The translations under genes were made by a program, and so were the position numbers. From Filifactor alocis ATCC 35896 (GTDB lineage: Bacteria; Bacillota; Clostridia; Peptostreptococcales; Filifactoraceae), in contig NC_016630.1 in NCBI RefSeq assembly GCF_000163895.2, positions 1,674,001 to 1,738,000 on the forward strand: a stretch of DNA of 64,000 nt. The letters run 5' to 3'. A model generated the notes under the pieces. That model was not told where the DNA came from and ran no database searches. It worked only from the letters and a program-made list of their open reading frames with translations. Below are positions 17,723 through 26,526 of this stretch, piece by piece (the stretch's first letter is position 1; every line of letters starts with the position of its first letter).

Positions 17723-19999
17723 CTAATTATCTTCGTTTTTCGATATAGCAGATTGTATTAAGGTTATTCTGTATACTATCATATATAGAGCTAACAAAGT
17801 AACTTTAAAACCAAAGCTGAGTCTGTATCCTTCAATATAATCTCTCCCATGTACACACTCATTTCGGATATTGAAAGAATTGCTATTATACATGAAGTGA
17901 TAAACAAATAATAACTCTGGCGCACTCTCAAAACTGTCTAATTCTTGATATATTTTATCAATAAGTTCTCTTAATATTGAACTTGGATCTTTAAATTTAA
18001 AATACTCTTCTCTGTTTTCCTTAAACGGAACTATTCCAAACATCTTTCCTAAGTGTCTAATTTCAATCTCTAATAATGGAAATAACTGAGTTAAATGACC
18101 GAGTGAAACATTTTTTTCATATGGAATCAGTGAACGATCTAAAAGCTCTTCCAATAAAGAGTACAGTTCTTCTTCTCTGTTGAACATTGTAATAAAAATA
18201 TTAGCATTCTCTCTATATTTTTCATGTATCGCTGAAACATATATTTTTGAATCTATGTCATTAAGAAATTTATAACCATATTCTTTCAGAATTTTTTCTA
18301 CTTGTGATTTTAAAATATTATCGATTTCGTGTTTTTCAAAGTTAATTTCTATGTTTTTTATTGGAAAAATCGGACTAAGTATGATTTTATCACACATAAA
18401 ATTCAATGGATTTTTAGAAGTTTCTTCCATAACAGGTATCATATCTTTGACTTTGAAAATAATACAGATATTTGCTAAAAGTATTGGATTATTCATCACA
18501 GTATCATTAAATCCTTCCACTTCAGTTGTAGGAATCTCTGCACTATATTTAAACTCCTGTAAATTCTTCTCCTGTTCTGGATATATATTTTCCTGCCAAT
18601 ATTCTTGAAGATAAATCACATCTCTCTTCACAACTCTTTTATCAAGATTTTGATTAGTTTGATTGACATCTAAAAGAAACATTACTGCCTGATAGAATAA
18701 AATTGATACTGAGCTATCTTGAATCCCTTTCATCAACTCAAAAAACTTTCTTTTCATCTCATCATAACATTCTTGATTGATATATCTTGCTATATCTGAA
18801 TTCTGCAAATATTGTATCAATGACTCTATGTCTTTGATTAATGATATGCCTTTGTATTGATTCTCTATATAATTTTTTATACTACGTAGTTGGCTTCTAC
18901 TTAATGGGAAAAATTGTCGTAACACTAACAGCAGATTTATTGATGTAACAGAATGAATGATTTTATAAAACTTCTTTATATCTTCAGTCTTTTCTACCTT
19001 ATTCATTACTCCTTCCTTAAATAGTAAAGCAATTATTTCAAACGAAGAAAACATTCTTATCTTATGATAATTATCACTATTCTTTATTGCTTCTGCAAGT
19101 AACTTACAATGTGTTTCTATCGTTTCTAAACTAGGAGGATTTTTATTAACTACGAAATTAATAGACTCTATAACAAAGTCCGCAATCCTATGATTGAAAT
19201 ATTCTTTTATCCCCTTAACCAATTGAGGACTCCATTTTAAATAGTCCGGAACTGAACTACTACCAATAGAAAACATTGGTGATATCTGACCATTATTTAT
19301 CGATATTTGCAGCATGTCTAAAAGGGTATGCTCCTGCCAGGTTAACTTCGCATCTCTATCAAGAGATTGATAACTAAAACAATTAACTGATACTAAATTA
19401 TCACTGTATTTTTCAAAAAAATGTTCAGTTACATCATAATTGACTTTGTTCAAGTTATCCTTTATATTCTGTTTTACTTCCTCAAAACCTCTTATAGTAA
19501 TCTCTTCCAAATATATAAAAATTTCTTCTTTGTCATATTCAAAAGACCCCATATTAATTGCTTGATGAAAATTTCTTTGATCTAAAATTCTGTAATCAAC
19601 TATATACTTTGAATTATTATCCGAATTTTCTAATTTCGTAAGCCATACTAACACAAATAATATTTTACAAAATTCTGTTTTAATTTTTGAAGAACAATTT
19701 ACCCTTTCCACTACTCCTACATAATATTTTGCTATTAAATATATTTCTTGAAGTAATAATGTCTCCGAATGAAAGTCTGTATCGCATACATCCAACATGT
19801 GCAAAAAATTACTCAAAACAGGTATTAAATTGCCACGTCTATTTTGAAAATCAAAAAAATCATCAATATCAGATAAGTCGAAGTTATCTTCAATATAGTC
19901 AATAAACCATTGCCACTCCTGACTGTGCTCCAATATGCCATCTGCAAACTTAACACATATTTCATGTTCTAAATAATTCTTGTACTCTTTGTTTGGCAT
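17723..19999 (-). CDS. Large unknown protein with C-terminal HEPN-like motif
   Basis: 758 aa, AT-rich, mostly helical and without clear membrane helices until a hydrophobic stretch near residues 732-750. Close to the C-terminus is RNECVHG (R712, H717), the RxxxxH pattern found in HEPN nucleases and in DUF4209-type proteins. I recognise no other domain. I prefer the ATG at 19999, which has AGGAG 11 bases upstream; the TTG at 20056 lies almost on top of the expected transcription start (TATAAT at 20067-20072). It lies beside two type I R-M loci, so a defence role is plausible but unproven. Confidence 0.6.
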   Translation of the reverse strand: MPNKEYKNYLEHEICVKFADGILEHSQEWQWFIDYIEDNFDLSDIDDFFDFQNRRGNLIPVLSNFLHMLDVCDTDFHSETLLLQEIYLIAKYYVGVVERVNCSSKIKTEFCKILFVLVWLTKLENSDNNSKYIVDYRILDQRNFHQAINMGSFEYDKEEIFIYLEEITIRGFEEVKQNIKDNLNKVNYDVTEHFFEKYSDNLVSVNCFSYQSLDRDAKLTWQEHTLLDMLQISINNGQISPMFSIGSSSVPDYLKWSPQLVKGIKEYFNHRIADFVIESINFVVNKNPPSLETIETHCKLLAEAIKNSDNYHKIRMFSSFEIIALLFKEGVMNKVEKTEDIKKFYKIIHSVTSINLLLVLRQFFPLSRSQLRSIKNYIENQYKGISLIKDIESLIQYLQNSDIARYINQECYDEMKRKFFELMKGIQDSSVSILFYQAVMFLLDVNQTNQNLDKRVVKRDVIYLQEYWQENIYPEQEKNLQEFKYSAEIPTTEVEGFNDTVMNNPILLANICIIFKVKDMIPVMEETSKNPLNFMCDKIILSPIFPIKNIEINFEKHEIDNILKSQVEKILKEYGYKFLNDIDSKIYVSAIHEKYRENANIFITMFNREEELYSLLEELLDRSLIPYEKNVSLGHLTQLFPLLEIEIRHLGKMFGIVPFKENREEYFKFKDPSSILRELIDKIYQELDSFESAPELLFVYHFMYNSNSFNIRNECVHGRDYIEGYRLSFGFKVTLLALYMIVYRITLIQSAISKNEDN

Positions 20000-20642
20000 T
20001 TCTCTTAAATCTCCTATCCGCTGAATTCTATTATTTATTTTCTTAGACAACAGCAATTATATATTAATTATACTATATAGTTTCCAAAATCGAAGGTTCA
20101 ATAAATAAATTTTGCACATCGCAATTGGTTATCTAAAGGTCAATAGACTCATTTAATTATTTCCTGAAAATGAAATATTTCAGATCCTCAAAAAAGTTAT
20201 GGGGATACTATATAAAAGTGTAAATACACCGATGAATGAAAAGTATCTCTTATTTAGATTTATTCCATAGTTTAATCATGTTTTAGCATTAACTGGATAA
20301 AATCATAAAAATAGCCCCAGTCCCAAGACTATAGCTATCCTATTTAATAAATCAACTAAAAAAATTCTTATCTTTTTTTATTTATTTAATCTTTACTTTT
20401 TTCACAGCCAAATCTATAAAACAATTAAAAATACAGGAGTTAAAACATTCTTCTTATGAATGACCTTATTTCCACTCTTCACATAAAACCTAATACCCAT
20501 TGCAAAATAATCATTAATATGAGTTTTATTTGCACCATTCTATAATTCATCAATTTTTATAGATATTTTGTAAACAAAGTACTTTAAAAAAAATTTTTAG
20601 AACATCCGCTTAATATTCGTATCATTATATGATATAACAGTT
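20000..20642. other. Intergenic, no gene seen
   Basis: Very AT-rich. A possible -10 (TATAAT, minus strand, 20067-20072) serves the large gene below it. I see no convincing terminator or gene. Confidence 0.5.
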
Positions 20643-21923
20643 TTATTTACTTTTCTTAACTACTTCTTTTATTAGTGCTTCCATTGAGTCACAACTTATA
20701 AAACGATTAAACTCATTAACAAATAAACCGATGTAAAACAACAATTTCAGAGCATCATAAAGTTTCGGAGTAAAACAAGATTTTTCTTCTGATAGTAGCT
20801 TTTCATAATCATCTGTAGCTTTTCTCTTACTACTATCTTTCGATGTATGCAAATCATCCTTAATATATTTAGAGGGATTTAGTAGTAAATCCAAAGATGT
20901 TCTTCGATTAATATTTTTTCCAAAATAATAGGCATAATCATAGGATAAAGCAAAATATAATACCCTAAACCGATAGCTATAAAAAGAAAACTCATTAAAA
21001 TATTCTATATTGTCTCTACAAAATAGTTCTTTAACTATCTTATCAATCTCACTATCCCTTTTTATTTCATCAAAATCAGTACAAAAAACTATTGATGAAA
21101 AATATTTTCGGTTAGAGATTTCATAATAATTCTCTATTTTATTATGTAAATATTGATCCGCTATGAAATTCTGCCTTCTAATAAGTCTATCTACATTCTG
21201 TGACATTTCATATAAACACTCTTCGAGATATGATGATAATTCAAAAATCTTATAGATAACAATTTTTTTCTTTTCATTCTCTTTTTTAGAAATTATAGTT
21301 TTAATACGAGCTCTATTCCCAACAAAATAGAAAATAAAAAGTAATGGAAATATTGATATTAGCAAAGGTATTTTTTCAAAATAATTCCACGCATTTTCAA
21401 TCTTGATTCCTGCGATACTTAGTCCTGTTATTTTCTTTAAAAAATAAAAATCATACATTTCCAGATTGTTTTTTAAAACAAAAACATAAACACCACTTAT
21501 CAAAATTGGGGGACAAAGAACTAATTTTATCAAAGTTTCTATTTTATACTTAAAGCTAAAATATCGGATATAGTAGTAAATATCGTTTGTTTTACCATGA
21601 GAAGTATTTACCCAATGTAATCTCAAATAATACATTATGAAAGATATGATATAATCCATTTTTATACATCTTAATGCATTTATTATTCTTATATTCTCAA
21701 TATTTTCAACTGATCTCTTGTGAAGTATACAGCTTAATTCTACGCCTACAATCATCATAAAAAAGTCGTATAAACTCAATAATATAACACTCCCAAACAC
21801 TAATATTATAAAATGCGTTACTATTGGAATATTTTTGGTTTTACCATATAGAAAGCTATTTATAGCATAAATCACTAAACATGTTAAAACAATATAAAGT
21901 AATTTTTTTATTATTTTTCGCAT
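20643..21923 (-). CDS. Unknown multi-TM membrane protein
   Basis: 426 aa. Hydrophobic segments lie at about residues 8-25, 35-62, 90-100, 135-152 and 185-205, followed by a long cytoplasmic-looking C-terminal half rich in Lys, Tyr and Phe. Near the end is LYDALKLLFYIGLFVNEFNR. GAGG lies 7 bases before the ATG. No family recognised. Base composition is as AT-rich as that of the neighbouring HEPN-like gene and lower in GC than the housekeeping genes further on, which suggests both came with the accessory region. Confidence 0.6.
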   Translation of the reverse strand: MRKIIKKLLYIVLTCLVIYAINSFLYGKTKNIPIVTHFIILVFGSVILLSLYDFFMMIVGVELSCILHKRSVENIENIRIINALRCIKMDYIISFIMYYLRLHWVNTSHGKTNDIYYYIRYFSFKYKIETLIKLVLCPPILISGVYVFVLKNNLEMYDFYFLKKITGLSIAGIKIENAWNYFEKIPLLISIFPLLFIFYFVGNRARIKTIISKKENEKKKIVIYKIFELSSYLEECLYEMSQNVDRLIRRQNFIADQYLHNKIENYYEISNRKYFSSIVFCTDFDEIKRDSEIDKIVKELFCRDNIEYFNEFSFYSYRFRVLYFALSYDYAYYFGKNINRRTSLDLLLNPSKYIKDDLHTSKDSSKRKATDDYEKLLSEEKSCFTPKLYDALKLLFYIGLFVNEFNRFISCDSMEALIKEVVKKSK

Positions 21924-22053
21924 AATAATTCCTCGTTAACTATACTTCTTAAAAATTCTCGGCTTACTCCATTACCTTATCAAATAATTATTCATCCCAT
22001 TATAGAGAAAATATCCATTTTTATAAGACAATACTGTCAAATCTATATTCAAT

Positions 22054-22416
22054 TCAAATTTCCCACTTCAAACGGACAGGATATCGTTCCATCACGAAAT
22101 GCGGTTCCTCAATCTCTGTCGACGGATAGCTATCCGCAATATCTACAGTCACAGAACCAACTGCCGTTTTTGCAAAATCATCAATTTTACCACAAACGAT
22201 ATACAGAACCGTGTACTCAATGTAGCCGGTTTCATCCGGCTCAAGAGGCATCGTTTCAAAAGGTTTTTCGATATCAACTCCAAGCAAAGAAAGATATTCC
22301 GTAAGTTCCGGATAGGTGGTTCTGATTTCATGAGCATAGTTTTGACAATATGCACAATCGCACAAATCATGCTGACTTAATTTCTTATAATATGATTTTG
22401 TTTTTTTCGTATCCAT
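22054..22416 (-). CDS. Conserved hypothetical protein, 120 aa
   Basis: Starts MDTKKTKSYYKKLSQHDLCDCAYC, then has GVDIEKPFETMPLEPDETGY and ends MERYPVRLKW. I recognise this as a widespread Firmicutes hypothetical family with a CxCxxC cluster near residues 19-24, possibly metal-binding. Its function is unknown. The ATG at 22416 follows AGAGG by 8 bases; the longer frame to 22452 is less likely. It lies 80 bases downstream of the CDF transporter gene and may be cotranscribed with it. Confidence 0.65.
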   Translation of the reverse strand: MDTKKTKSYYKKLSQHDLCDCAYCQNYAHEIRTTYPELTEYLSLLGVDIEKPFETMPLEPDETGYIEYTVLYIVCGKIDDFAKTAVGSVTVDIADSYPSTEIEEPHFVMERYPVRLKWEI

Positions 22417-22494
22417 ATTCAATACCTCTTTGAATTTCAATAAACCAAACACTCTCTTTACAACATACTTTGAATTGTTGTTTCTATCTACGTT

Positions 22495-23634
22495 CTAATC
22501 TGTTATATCTATGTCTGTAACTATTTTTAATTCATAATCACGATACAGTGTTCCAATTTCTTGTTCCAGTATCTCACGTGCTTGTCCATGGTCTATATCG
22601 AAACTTACCACAACATCAAAAGTAATTGTCTTGTTCACTTCGTCTAAGTAGAACCCATGCATTTGAAGTGCCCAATCATGCGACATCACAATCTTTTGAA
22701 TTTCGTTTTGAACCCTCGCTGCTACTTCGTTCGTGGTATTGTACGAATACACACCGATACCGGTCATAATAACCCCTGTTTTCATATAGATTTCAAGTTG
22801 AACCTTTCGTGTAAGAGAATCGACCTCCTTTACGGTCATAGTGTCTGCAAGCTCCAAATGAACAGAACCGTAGTATTTGTTCGGACCATAATTGAACAGA
22901 TGCAAGTCGTAAGCTCCTCTAACTTCTTCCTCATATTCGAGGATTTCTCTGATATAACTGCTCATTTCCTCGTCTTCTCGTTTCCCTATAATATCACTTA
23001 TTGTTTCACGCATCATTTCGATACCGGCTTTTATAATAAAAATTGAGATGATGACACCTACATACGCTTCAAGAGATACTCCCCAAACCATAAAAATAAT
23101 CGCAGAAACCAAAACAGATGCAGAAAGGATTGCATCGAAGGACGCATCCTCACCCGAAGCAACAAGCGCTCCCGAGTTTAAGTGTTTTCCTTGTTTTTTT
23201 ACATATTGTCCAAGAATCAGTTTCGCAACTATAGCTACTGCAATCACAACCAAAAATGTAGAACTGTAATGCACCTCAGTAGGATGAATGATTTGTTTAA
23301 TTGACTCTACGATAGATGTCAATCCCGCATACAAAATGATTGCTGCAACCAACATAGAGCTTAAATATTCAACTCTTCCATGACCTAACGGATGGTTTTT
23401 ATCAGGCTTTTTTCCTCCAAGTTTTGTCCCTATAATGGTGATGACAGAAGACAATGCATCAGATATGTTGTTTACAGCATCCAGCATCATTGCAATAGAA
23501 TTTGATAAGACACCAATCACTGCTTTGAATACTGCAAGAAACACATTTGTGGCAATTCCAATAACACTTGTCTTTATGATAGCTTTCTGTCTGTCCAAAA
23601 ATTCCGCCTTGTGCGAATCATTACGTTCTTTCAT
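22495..23634 (-). CDS. Cation diffusion facilitator (probable manganese/iron efflux)
   Basis: 379 aa. A six-TM CDF domain is followed by a cytoplasmic domain longer than usual (about residues 205-379). The metal-site motifs are DAVNNISD in TM2 and DASFD in TM5, the Asp-rich form typical of Mn/Fe exporters (MntE/FieF-like) rather than the His/Asp zinc form. GRVEYLSS is the conserved loop after TM2. The start at 23634 follows AAGGGGG; the frame open to 23703 has no site. Function: proton-driven metal efflux across the cytoplasmic membrane. Confidence 0.88.
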   Translation of the reverse strand: MKERNDSHKAEFLDRQKAIIKTSVIGIATNVFLAVFKAVIGVLSNSIAMMLDAVNNISDALSSVITIIGTKLGGKKPDKNHPLGHGRVEYLSSMLVAAIILYAGLTSIVESIKQIIHPTEVHYSSTFLVVIAVAIVAKLILGQYVKKQGKHLNSGALVASGEDASFDAILSASVLVSAIIFMVWGVSLEAYVGVIISIFIIKAGIEMMRETISDIIGKREDEEMSSYIREILEYEEEVRGAYDLHLFNYGPNKYYGSVHLELADTMTVKEVDSLTRKVQLEIYMKTGVIMTGIGVYSYNTTNEVAARVQNEIQKIVMSHDWALQMHGFYLDEVNKTITFDVVVSFDIDHGQAREILEQEIGTLYRDYELKIVTDIDITD

Positions 23635-23954
23635 AAAATCCCCCTTATGTGTTTCAATCGTCATTTGATATAGATATCTCAATCTATCATTTTTAACTTC
23701 CAAACGTCAATACTATTCTCTTTTCTTCAACGTAATACTTTCTTAATTGTCAAGACATATGTTACACTTTGAGAAATACTCTGATACTGTTTCATTAGGA
23801 CTTCTAAAATTAAGACTGGTCTTAGCTGTGCTATTATATCTTTGTATATGCTTTTTTACAGCCGTTTTCATATAACGATATTATCAACTCCAAATTACTC
23901 CAGAGTTCATTTTATACTCTGAATCAAAGTAAAGAAGCGATCTATTTAGAATAT
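23635..23954. other. Intergenic, no clear gene
   Basis: Upstream of the CDF gene. A short palindrome (TAAGACTGGTCTTA, about 23813-23826) is present. The frame leading into the next fragment is open from 23826. Confidence 0.45.
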
Positions 23955-24218
23955 TTGCCAACCGATTTCAACGAAACGATTGAGCAGAATATGATTTATG
24001 AAAGCGAGGAGTTCTCTTTACTCCTAAACTTGTTCGGTTTAGATGTTACATCAGAAAAACTTCCTTTTTCAGAGATTAGAAAACTACTCTTTATTGTGAA
24101 GGAAGAGGATGAAATCACTGAATTGGATTTGGATGAGAGTGACTTTGATTTGACAAAAGACACCAAGAATTTTATTAGTTCTTACTTGAAGTTGTTCAAT
24201 GATCTTACAGAGGTGTAG
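23955..24218 (+). CDS. Gene fragment of unknown type
   Basis: 87 aa from a TTG with no ribosome site; the frame is open upstream to 23826 without an ATG. The protein is acidic (FIVKEEDEITELDLDESDFD) and looks like the C-terminus of a larger protein. It meets the truncated integrase head-on (the two overlap by 14 bases), so it is probably the surviving 3' end of a gene joined to the integrase remnant by a deletion. No family recognised. Confidence 0.35.
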   Translation: MPTDFNETIEQNMIYESEEFSLLLNLFGLDVTSEKLPFSEIRKLLFIVKEEDEITELDLDESDFDLTKDTKNFISSYLKLFNDLTEV

Positions 24219-24457
24219 TCATCCAAGTATTTAGCCTTATTGTTCCTATAACATCAGCCTTATAGAGTTCAAAATAATCTTCAAAGAGCATATTGAGTGA
24301 ACCCGACATCTTTACCGTGAAATTTCTCTCGTAAGTAATTGCCTCTTTCTTCGTTTCAAACCCTCTTTTCAGCTTCTTTCTGCTCTGTCCGTCCCCAATC
24401 CTTGTAATAGAATGAAGCGAACCATTTTCCACTTTTTTCGTCCTTATATGCAGGCAT
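24205..24457 (-). pseudogene. Truncated, frameshifted tyrosine integrase
   Basis: The minus-strand ATG at 24457 starts MPAYKDEKSGKWFASFYYKD, the arm-binding N-terminus of ICE-type integrases. The frame shifts near 24390, after which KKLKRGFETKKEA, then MSGSLNMLFEDYFELY and GTIRLNTWM continue the same family. It then ends abruptly. The catalytic domain (R...HxxR...Y) is missing, so the enzyme is dead. The ATG overlaps the xis stop (TAATG), the usual xis-int arrangement. Confidence 0.85.
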
Positions 24458-24642
24458 TATTCTCCCTCCTTTGCTTTGTAGATTTGTTCCATAAAATATT
24501 TCTTATTAATTCTTCCCCTAAGGATAAGAAAGCCGCGTTCAGCAAGCTGCTTATTCATATCTCGGATGATTTTATAAGCTTGTTGCTGCGATATATTTAG
24601 TAAATCGGCAACTTCATTTGAAGTAAGAAATAATTTCTCCAT
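24457..24642 (-). CDS. xis: Excisionase-like helix-turn-helix protein
   Basis: 61 aa. TSNEVADLLNISQQQAYKII is a MerR/Xis-type helix-turn-helix, and the small size with the adjacent integrase start fits the excisionase of integrative elements. AAAGGAGG precedes the ATG. It directs excision in an intact element; here its partner integrase is broken, so it can have at best a regulatory role. Confidence 0.8.
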   Translation of the reverse strand: MEKLFLTSNEVADLLNISQQQAYKIIRDMNKQLAERGFLILRGRINKKYFMEQIYKAKEGE

Positions 24643-24820
24643 CGTACTTTCCTCCTTTCTTTTAAGAAATATATTTGCTTCTGTTTCTGTTTTAAATTAT
24701 AAGTAGCTTTTTTGTTTCTGTCAATACTTTTTCTAAATTTTATTTTTCTATTGTATTTTTTCCTATTTTCGATTATATTATTAAGAGAGAAACAAATTTG
24801 CTCCTAAGGAGGTGTTTGGA

Positions 24821-25357
24821 TTGAGTTTGGGTAAATTGATAAAGAAATTCCGTGAACTAAGGAGAATTACTCAAAAGGCATTAGGAGACAGAACCCATTT
24901 AGATGATGTAAGAATAAGACAGTACGAACTTGATATTCGTACTCCTAAAGACGATGTCTTGGAAAATATTTCTACTGCACTGCATGTAAACAAAGAATAT
25001 TTAAAAGAGCCTGATTATCCATATACGGAACATGACTTAATGCGATTTTTATTTAAGCTGGATGACAGTATTGAAGTGAAAATACGTCCTGTTATTCTAA
25101 ATGATGAAGATCCTGAGTACACTACCACAGGTATATATTTCGGCAGTGAAGCTATCTTAAGAATTCGCAATATGCTTGAACAGTGGCAGGAAATGAAAGA
25201 AAAATATGAGAATAACGAAATTACAAAAGAGGCATTGCAGGATTGGAAAGCAAACTATCCCGATAGCTTGAAAAAAGATTATGTTCCCTTTGAAGAAAGC
25301 AATGTAAAATTCTATAAAAGCGGTATCGGAGCGAAAGTTCCACCAGATATAAAATAG
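24821..25357 (+). CDS. XRE-family regulator of the element remnant
   Basis: 178 aa. The N-terminal XRE helix-turn-helix (LGKLIKKFRELRRITQKALG...) is followed by an unrecognised C-terminal part of about 110 residues containing FLFKLDD and a Lys-rich tail. The start is the TTG at 24821: AAGGAGG lies 8 bases upstream, whereas the GTG at 24812 would overlap that site. It is transcribed divergently from xis-int, the place of an element repressor, and lies 78 bases before the multi-TM gene. Confidence 0.8.
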   Translation: MSLGKLIKKFRELRRITQKALGDRTHLDDVRIRQYELDIRTPKDDVLENISTALHVNKEYLKEPDYPYTEHDLMRFLFKLDDSIEVKIRPVILNDEDPEYTTTGIYFGSEAILRIRNMLEQWQEMKEKYENNEITKEALQDWKANYPDSLKKDYVPFEESNVKFYKSGIGAKVPPDIK

Positions 25358-25435
25358 GCAAACGTATTCAAAACAAAATTTGTTAAAGCTTAGAATAAAT
25401 AATAAAAGAGTATACATTATTATTTAGGAGTCACT

Positions 25436-26329
25436 ATGAATTGGATAAAAAATAACATAAATATAATAGATGCTATTTGCAATATATTTTCCATTGCGTG
25501 GTATATACGCATAGCTAAACTCATAGGTTTAAAAGATATTAATAATTACTGTATTAGAATAGCAATTTTATTCTTAATCCCTATAATATGTACATTTGTT
25601 CCAAAATTATTAAAACACAAGCTATCTAAAAATTCGAATAATAAAACAGGATCTGAGGCGGAAATCATTTTTGATTTACTTAGCATATTAGCAATCTGTT
25701 TAAATGTATATATGATTGCTTATTACATTAGCTTTAAATTTTGTCCCACTATTATAGATTGGGTATCTGTTGCAATTATGTTGTTCATAGTTACATACTG
25801 CCTTCATATTACCATTAAGAAATTGGCTAAAATCACATATTCAAAATCAATAATAGTAGCTTCAATAATAATTTTATTAGGATGGTTTAATTCTCAAGAA
25901 CTCTCCCTAATTGCAATATTATCTATAGTATTAAATACAATTTTATCCACAGATGATAGGACAAATCTTGTATCATTCTTTGAGAAAAAAAAGATAGGAA
26001 ATGAAATTATATGGAAACAAAATATACAAGGTGATTTAAGTGATGATGAATTAAAAGGTAAATTTATTGCTCAAAAAATAATAATTTATATTATTATTGC
26101 AATGTTATATATTGTGATAAAATCTACAGAAAATACATATTTTACTTTATATCTTCCTGCCATTTTAAGTAATATAGATCTCAGTTTCTATCCACCAATA
26201 ATACAATTTTTGTATAAAGGTATTGACAGAATTATAATATCCCTATTAATTTTTATTTTCTTATATTCCCAAAAAAAGATAAGACATGTATTGAAAAAAA
26301 TATTTCAACCACAAACACCAAATAATTAA
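25436..26329 (+). CDS. Unknown multi-TM protein downstream of XRE regulator
   Basis: 297 aa with about seven hydrophobic segments (about 15-30, 40-58, 80-100, 105-125, 140-170, 215-230, 260-280) and a charged loop near residues 180-210. TTAGGAG lies before the ATG. No family recognised. It appears to be cargo of the integrative-element remnant, paired with the XRE gene, between the broken integrase and the 3' end of guaA. Such XRE plus membrane-protein pairs occur in phage-exclusion modules, but this is only a suggestion. Confidence 0.6.
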   Translation: MNWIKNNINIIDAICNIFSIAWYIRIAKLIGLKDINNYCIRIAILFLIPIICTFVPKLLKHKLSKNSNNKTGSEAEIIFDLLSILAICLNVYMIAYYISFKFCPTIIDWVSVAIMLFIVTYCLHITIKKLAKITYSKSIIVASIIILLGWFNSQELSLIAILSIVLNTILSTDDRTNLVSFFEKKKIGNEIIWKQNIQGDLSDDELKGKFIAQKIIIYIIIAMLYIVIKSTENTYFTLYLPAILSNIDLSFYPPIIQFLYKGIDRIIISLLIFIFLYSQKKIRHVLKKIFQPQTPNN

Positions 26330-26341
26330 TAGGACAATGCA

Positions 26342-26372
26342 AAAGCCTCCCACCAAAATGATGGAAGGCTTT
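26342..26372 (-). terminator. Terminator-like hairpin after guaA
   Basis: AAAGCCTCCCACCA (26342-26355) and TGATGGAAGGCTTT (26359-26372) form a 14-bp stem with two wobble pairs in the minus-strand RNA, followed by a short T-run. Its core is shared with 10450-10472. Confidence 0.6.
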
Positions 26373-26526
26373 CTAAACAATTCGCCTAAATTCAACAACT
26401 CCCTTTTGAACCTACTTTTTCAGCTTTTTAGTATCAAAATAGTATCACCAAAGAGTTTTTTGCACCGTTCAATCGCTAAAACCAACTGTTTTCAATGGTT
26501 TTGTAACAGCAACATATTTATTTCTG

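Noticed and set aside
20281..20360. Terminator between the two unknown genes
   Set aside because: AATAGCC...GGCTATT-like pairing is too short and interrupted to support a call.
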